A program made the translations under genes and the position numbers. This document shows positions 59,961 through 64,000 of a stretch of DNA of 64,000 nt, one piece after another (the stretch's first letter is position 1; every line of letters begins with the position of its first letter). The DNA comes from JADKAV01 sp963733395 (GTDB taxonomy: Bacteria; Actinomycetota; Actinomycetes; S36-B12; UBA10799), in assembly GCA_963733395.1 (NCBI GenBank), contig CAVTCZ010000005.1, positions 124,001-188,000 on the forward strand, read 5' to 3'. The notes beneath the pieces are model-generated. The model worked only from the letters and a program-made list of their open reading frames with translations. It searched no databases and was not told where the DNA came from.

Positions 59961-60896
59961 GTGAGCACTGAGGGCGGGACGAAGGCAGTTCTTGCGGCGT
60001 TGGTCGCGAACCTCGGCATCGCGATCTCGAAGTTCGTCGCCTTCGTGCTGACCGGATCCTCGTCGATGCTGTCCGAGGCCATCCACTCGGTGGCCGACAG
60101 CGCGAACCAGGTGCTCCTGCTCATCGGCGGCAAGCGCGCCAAGCGGGCCGCGGATCCCACCCACCAGTTCGGATACGCCCGGGTCCGGTACGTGTACGCC
60201 TTCGTGGTTTCCATCGTGCTGTTCCTCGTCGGCGGCATCTTCAGCCTCTACGAGGGCTTCCACAAGTTCACCCACCCCGAGGAACTGCGCGACGTCGGCA
60301 TCGCCATCGGGGTGCTGCTGATCGCCATCGCTCTGGAGGCGTTCTCGTTCCGGACCGCCATGCGGGAGGCGAACAAGTCCCGCGGTCGCCGTTCGCTGTT
60401 CCAGTTCGTGCGCGATGCCAGGCAGCCGGAACTGCCGGTCGTGCTGCTGGAGGATTCCGGTGCTCTGGTCGGTCTGGTGTTCGCCCTCATCGGTGTCGGT
60501 ATGGCGACGGTCACCGGGGATGCCCGCTGGGACGGCCTCGGCGCGATGGCCGTCGGCACACTGTTGGTGGTCATCGCAGTGTTCCTGGCATTCGAGATGT
60601 CGAGCATGCTGGTCGGGGAGTCGGCATTGCCCGAGCAGGAGGCCGCGATCCGGGCGGCGCTGGCAGACACCGAGATGATCGACCGCGTGATCCACCTGAA
60701 GACCCTGCACGTGGGCCCGGACGAGCTGTTGGTGGCCGCGAAGATCGCGATCGGTGGCGACGACGATGCGGGCAACATCGCCCGCGGCATCGACGAGGCG
60801 GAGTTGGCCATCCGGGCGGCGGTCCCCAGCGCCCGGTACATCTACTTGGAGCCCGACCTCGACCGGTCCGGCAGTGCCCCGTCCGAGCAGACCTGA
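59961..60896 (+). CDS. Cation diffusion facilitator (CDF) family transporter
   Basis: 311 aa from GTG 59961. Six hydrophobic helices; the second holds SSSMLSEAIHSVADSANQ, the metal-binding helix with the HxxxD pair. The long helix VVLLEDSGALVGLVFALIGVGMA matches the second metal site, and the cytoplasmic C-terminal domain follows (IRAALADTEMIDRVIHLKTLHVGPDELLVAAKI). Exports divalent metals such as Zn or Mn by proton exchange; the specific metal is not readable. Candidate -10 CAAGAT lies 6 nt before the GTG. Confidence 0.9.
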   Translation: MSTEGGTKAVLAALVANLGIAISKFVAFVLTGSSSMLSEAIHSVADSANQVLLLIGGKRAKRAADPTHQFGYARVRYVYAFVVSIVLFLVGGIFSLYEGFHKFTHPEELRDVGIAIGVLLIAIALEAFSFRTAMREANKSRGRRSLFQFVRDARQPELPVVLLEDSGALVGLVFALIGVGMATVTGDARWDGLGAMAVGTLLVVIAVFLAFEMSSMLVGESALPEQEAAIRAALADTEMIDRVIHLKTLHVGPDELLVAAKIAIGGDDDAGNIARGIDEAELAIRAAVPSARYIYLEPDLDRSGSAPSEQT

Positions 60897-60935
60897 GCCA
60901 GTGACCGAGTCGGCGTGGACTGGCACACTGGTCGG

Positions 60936-61709
60936 GTGACCGAACCGGTAGTGGCCCCCGTGGCCCCGCACGCCCCCTACCCCGGGGCCACTGACGCTGC
61001 CATCACCGCCTGGTGGCAGGGGGTCCCGATCAAGCGGCCGGGTTGGGGCTTCCCGGACTTCCTGATCGCGGTGGCCGCGTGGTTCATCTTCAGTGTGGTC
61101 TCGAGCGTCCCCATCCTCATGACCCAGGAGGGCACAGCGATCTACGCCTGGATGCTGCTGGTCGGGGTGGTGGTGCCGTGGCTCGGTCTGGGGGGCTGGC
61201 CGTGGTTGATCAGCCGGCTGCGGGGTAACGGTATGCGGCTGGACTTCGGGTTGCGGGTCCAGTGGGCCGACATCGGATGGGGTGTGCTCTTCGGGATCGG
61301 CGCCCTCATCGCCGCCGGCATCATCGCCGCCGGGCTGACCGCGTTGTTCGGGGAGTTCGACTCCAGCGCGGGGGAGGTCGCAGGCGATCTCAACGACTTC
61401 CCGGTCGCCCGGTTCCTGTTCGCAATCGCTGTGGGCATCGGAGCGCCCATCGTCGAGGAGTTGTGCTACCGCGGACTGCTCGTGACCAGCCTGCTCAAGC
61501 GGGGGATGAGCAGGTGGCTGGCGGTGGTGGTGTCGGCCGCGCTGTTCGCTGCGATGCACCTGGAACCGATCCGGTTCGCGCTGCTGTTCGCGATCGGCCT
61601 GATCCTGGGGTGGGCCCGGATCCACCGAAACAACACCACGACGGCGATCGTGGCCCACATGACCAACAACCTTCCCGGTGCGGTCGGGATCCTGTTCCTG
61701 CTGAACTGA
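60936..61709 (+). CDS. CPBP family intramembrane metalloprotease
   Basis: 257 aa from GTG 60936. About six membrane helices; IGAPIVEELCYRGLLVTSLLKR carries the EExxxR motif, SAALFAAMHLEPIRFALLFAIGLILGWARI the first His, and IVAHMTNNL the second His with Asn, the three motifs of the CAAX-protease/bacteriocin-processing (Abi) family. Substrate unknown. It lies between the CDF gene and mtrA with a CACACT hexamer 6 nt before the GTG, so expression is probably independent. Confidence 0.9.
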   Translation: MTEPVVAPVAPHAPYPGATDAAITAWWQGVPIKRPGWGFPDFLIAVAAWFIFSVVSSVPILMTQEGTAIYAWMLLVGVVVPWLGLGGWPWLISRLRGNGMRLDFGLRVQWADIGWGVLFGIGALIAAGIIAAGLTALFGEFDSSAGEVAGDLNDFPVARFLFAIAVGIGAPIVEELCYRGLLVTSLLKRGMSRWLAVVVSAALFAAMHLEPIRFALLFAIGLILGWARIHRNNTTTAIVAHMTNNLPGAVGILFLLN

Positions 61710-61759
61710 CCTGTCGCGGCACCGCGGGACCGGCCGGACTGTCTGCAATAGTGGGGAGC

Positions 61760-62443
61760 ATGAAGGGTCGGGTTCTGGTCGTCGATGACGATCCGGCGTT
61801 GTCGGAGATGCTCGGCATCGTGTTGCAGGCCGACGGTTTCGAGCCGTTCTTCGTCGCCGACGGCGGCCGTGCCCTGGAGGCGTTCCGGCACACCCGGCCC
61901 GACCTGGTGTTGCTCGACGTCATGCTGCCGGGCAAGGACGGCATCGAGGTCTGCCGGTCGATCCGTGCCGAGAGTGGTGTGCCCATCGTCATGCTGACCG
62001 CCAAGACCGACACGGTGGACGTCGTCCTGGGCCTGGAGTCCGGAGCCGACGACTACGTGGTGAAGCCGTTCAAGGCCAAGGAGCTCATCGCCCGCATCCG
62101 CACCCGGTTGCGCAGGGTGGAGGACGCCAAGCCGGAGGTGCTGCGACTGGGCGACCTCACGATCGATGTGGCCGGTCACAGCGTGCGGCGCGGCGCCAAG
62201 GCGATCGACTTGACCCCGCTCGAGTTCGACCTGCTCGTGTGCCTGACCCGCAGGCCATGGCAGGTGTTCAGCCGGGAGGTGCTGCTGCAGGAGGTGTGGG
62301 GGTACCGGCATCCGGCGGACACCCGGCTGGTCAACGTCCACGTGCAGCGGTTGCGGTCCAAGATCGAGCACGACCCCGAGAACCCCGAGCTGGTCCTCAC
62401 CGTGCGCGGGGTCGGGTACAAGGCGTGCGACGACACGGGCTGA
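61760..62443 (+). CDS. mtrA: Response regulator MtrA (OmpR/PhoB family)
   Basis: 227 aa. Receiver domain residues 1-115 with the acidic pocket DDD at 9-11, phospho-acceptor D53 in LLDVMLPGKDG and K104-type VKPFKAKELIARIR. C-terminal winged helix about 130-225: LTPLEFDLLVCLTRRPWQVFSREVLLQEVWGYRH and LVNVHVQRLRSKIEHDPENPELVLTVRGVGYK. MtrA controls cell division, cell wall and chromosome replication genes in actinobacteria. The kinase gene starts 3 bp after its stop. Confidence 0.95.
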   Translation: MKGRVLVVDDDPALSEMLGIVLQADGFEPFFVADGGRALEAFRHTRPDLVLLDVMLPGKDGIEVCRSIRAESGVPIVMLTAKTDTVDVVLGLESGADDYVVKPFKAKELIARIRTRLRRVEDAKPEVLRLGDLTIDVAGHSVRRGAKAIDLTPLEFDLLVCLTRRPWQVFSREVLLQEVWGYRHPADTRLVNVHVQRLRSKIEHDPENPELVLTVRGVGYKACDDTG

Positions 62444-62446
62444 GCC

Positions 62447-64000
62447 GTGTTCACTGCACTGGCCCAGAGGTGGCGGCGCTCGCTGGCCTTCCGCGTGGTC
62501 GCCACCACCTTGCTGGCCGCAACCGTCCTGGTCGGGGTGAGCCTCGGGTTCCTGCTCGTGCGGGTCACCAACGGCCTGGTGGACGCGAACACCAGTAAGT
62601 CCATCGCCGAGGCCAGCGTGGGCCTCGCCGCGGCACAGCAAGTGGTGCTGCAGGCCAGTGAAGGTGGGCCGCCGGAGCCGAGTGAGGGCCTTGCCGACGG
62701 CATCATGAACGCTCTGCTCACCAGCAGTGAGGGGGGAGCCCCGTACGAGGTGCTCCTGCTGGACGCCGCCGCCCCCGGCGCGGCGACGCTGGCCGAGCGG
62801 GGGACCAACCTGGTGCAGGTGTCCAGCGTGCCGCTGGCACTGCGCTCGCAGGTGCAACTGGAGGGCAAGGAGGTCTGGACCTACACCACCATCGGCTACG
62901 TCAACTCCCCGGACGAGCCGGGCATGGTGGTGGGTTCGCTGCTTCCCATCGGCACCAACGCGGCCTACGAGGTCTACTACCTGTTCCCCTATGGAGAGTT
63001 GCAGCGGACGCTGGACCTGGTGCGTTCCACCGCCTGGATCGCCGGTGCCCTCCTGGTCGGCCTGCTCGGGTTGTTGATGCTGCTGATCGCCCGGCATCTC
63101 GTGCTGCCGGTGCGGCAGGCCGCTCGCACCGCCGAACTCGTGCGGGCCGGGCACCTGGAGCAGCGATTGCCGGTGCGCGGCGAGGACGATCTGGCGGCAC
63201 TGGCACTGGCGTTCAACGACATGGCGGCCTCGCTGCAGACCCAGATCCGGCAACTGGAGAACCTGTCGCGGTTGCAGCAGCGGTTCGTCTCCGATGTCTC
63301 CCACGAACTGCGCACGCCGCTGACCACGATCCGGATGGCCTCGGACGTGATCTACGAGAACCGCACCGAGATCCCGGCGCAACTGCGCCGCAGCACCGAG
63401 TTGCTGCATGACCAGCTGGACCGGTTCGAGTTGCTGCTCAGCGATCTGTTGGAGATCAGCCGCTTCGATGCCGGCGCCGCACATCTGGAGACCGAATCGG
63501 TGGACCTGCGCGACGTCATCGGGAACACGGTGGCGGCAGCCGCGCCGCTGGCCGAATCCAGGGGCTCCCGCATCGATGCGGTGCTGCCGGCAGAGCCGTG
63601 CGTTACGGCCTGCGACCCGCGGCGCATCGAACGGATCGTGCGCAACCTGCTGTCCAACGCGATCGAGCATGGTGAGGGTGGGCCGATCGAGGTCCGGGTG
63701 GCCGCTGGCGAGGCCGCGGTCGCCGTGTCCGTGCGCGATCACGGCCGGGGGCTCGACGTTGCCGATCTCGACCGTGTCTTCGACCGTTTCTGGCGAGCCG
63801 ATCCTGCGCGTGCACGGACCCTCGGCGGCACCGGATTGGGGCTGTCGATCGCGCTGGAGGACACCCGGCTGCACGGTGGTCGGCTGGCGGTCTGGGGGCA
63901 GCCGGGACAGGGGGCGCTGTTCCGATTGACCCTGCCGCGGGTGGCCGGACACGAGCTGCCCGCTACCTCGCCGCTGCCCTTGGACCCGACGGAGGTGCAG
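62447..64000 (+). CDS. mtrB: Sensor histidine kinase MtrB, 3' end outside the window
   Basis: GTG at 62447 opens a frame that stays open to the window end (518 codons). It has a helix at about residues 17-39, an extracytoplasmic part of about 140 residues, a second helix (AWIAGALLVGLLGLLMLLIARHLV), a HAMP domain (LVLPVRQAARTAELVRAGHLEQRLPVRGEDD), the phospho-acceptor FVSDVSHELRTPLTTIRMA, and the ATPase boxes NLLSNAIEHGEGGPIEV, DHGRGLDVADLDRVFDRFWRAD and GGTGLGLSIA. Most of the kinase is present; only a C-terminal stretch is missing. Confidence 0.95.
   Translation, partial: MFTALAQRWRRSLAFRVVATTLLAATVLVGVSLGFLLVRVTNGLVDANTSKSIAEASVGLAAAQQVVLQASEGGPPEPSEGLADGIMNALLTSSEGGAPYEVLLLDAAAPGAATLAERGTNLVQVSSVPLALRSQVQLEGKEVWTYTTIGYVNSPDEPGMVVGSLLPIGTNAAYEVYYLFPYGELQRTLDLVRSTAWIAGALLVGLLGLLMLLIARHLVLPVRQAARTAELVRAGHLEQRLPVRGEDDLAALALAFNDMAASLQTQIRQLENLSRLQQRFVSDVSHELRTPLTTIRMASDVIYENRTEIPAQLRRSTELLHDQLDRFELLLSDLLEISRFDAGAAHLETESVDLRDVIGNTVAAAAPLAESRGSRIDAVLPAEPCVTACDPRRIERIVRNLLSNAIEHGEGGPIEVRVAAGEAAVAVSVRDHGRGLDVADLDRVFDRFWRADPARARTLGGTGLGLSIALEDTRLHGGRLAVWGQPGQGALFRLTLPRVAGHELPATSPLPLDPTEVQ

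Overview
This is a high-GC actinobacterial (Actinomycetota) chromosomal window. The lineage call rests on a WhiB2-type regulator, the MtrAB two-component system, the three F420 biosynthesis genes (fbiA, fbiB, fbiC), actinobacterial acyl-CoA carboxylases with an AccE epsilon subunit, two LytR-CpsA-Psr (LCP) proteins, and many genes that look leaderless (a TANNNT-like hexamer 5-8 nt before an ATG or GTG). Much of the gene order matches, from memory, the Mycobacterium tuberculosis Rv3245c-Rv3308 neighbourhood. Species cannot be named from the sequence. No rRNA, tRNA, CRISPR array, insertion sequence or prophage was seen.

Layout. 0-3.8 kb (minus strand): a translationally coupled nucleoside salvage operon, pnp - phosphosugar mutase - exported barnase-type RNase - barstar/VOC fusion - deoC (cut by the window edge). 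4.1-8.9 kb: gamma-glutamylcyclotransferase-like protein, pirin, a divergent NHEJ pair (LigD polymerase domain and Ku with a Lys/Ala tail), and an LpdA-like flavoprotein. 8.9-26 kb: acyl-CoA metabolism and housekeeping: TPM-domain protein, accA3, maf, a glycosyltransferase, accE, accD, birA, a PH-domain membrane protein, a class III adenylate cyclase, a second carboxyltransferase, GtrA, two acyl-CoA dehydrogenases, purK, purE, a CoA-binding protein and a PEBP protein. 26-43.8 kb: a cell-surface polymer island with two LCP ligases, four GT2-type enzymes (one fused to a CDP-glycerol glycerophosphotransferase domain), a multi-pass glycosyltransferase, two tandem sulfotransferase-like proteins, a second glycerophosphotransferase, a LicC-like cytidylyltransferase and a CDP-alcohol phosphotransferase. 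This is the gene set expected for a teichoic-acid-like, possibly sulfated, phosphopolymer. 44.5-64 kb: a modular amidase, a TIGR03089 protein, manC, fbiB/fbiA/fbiC, whiB2, a degenerate zincin, DUF3499, pmm, a Trm112-like protein, an SIS protein, manA, a CDF transporter, a CPBP protease, mtrA and mtrB (cut by the window end). The GDP-mannose genes pmm, manA and manC lie within about 11 kb of one another.

The main unexplained features are: (i) four copies of an intergenic element built from 21-nt units in a left-left-right-right arrangement at 31-bp period, present in both orientations; (ii) the RNase and barstar-VOC genes inside a nucleoside salvage operon; (iii) divergent start sites whose two -10 hexamers overlap on opposite strands; and (iv) a 61-bp tandem duplication spanning the maf stop codon. 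Six genes carry frame breaks (seven or eight sites) in otherwise intact reading frames. These look more like assembly indels than real pseudogenes.
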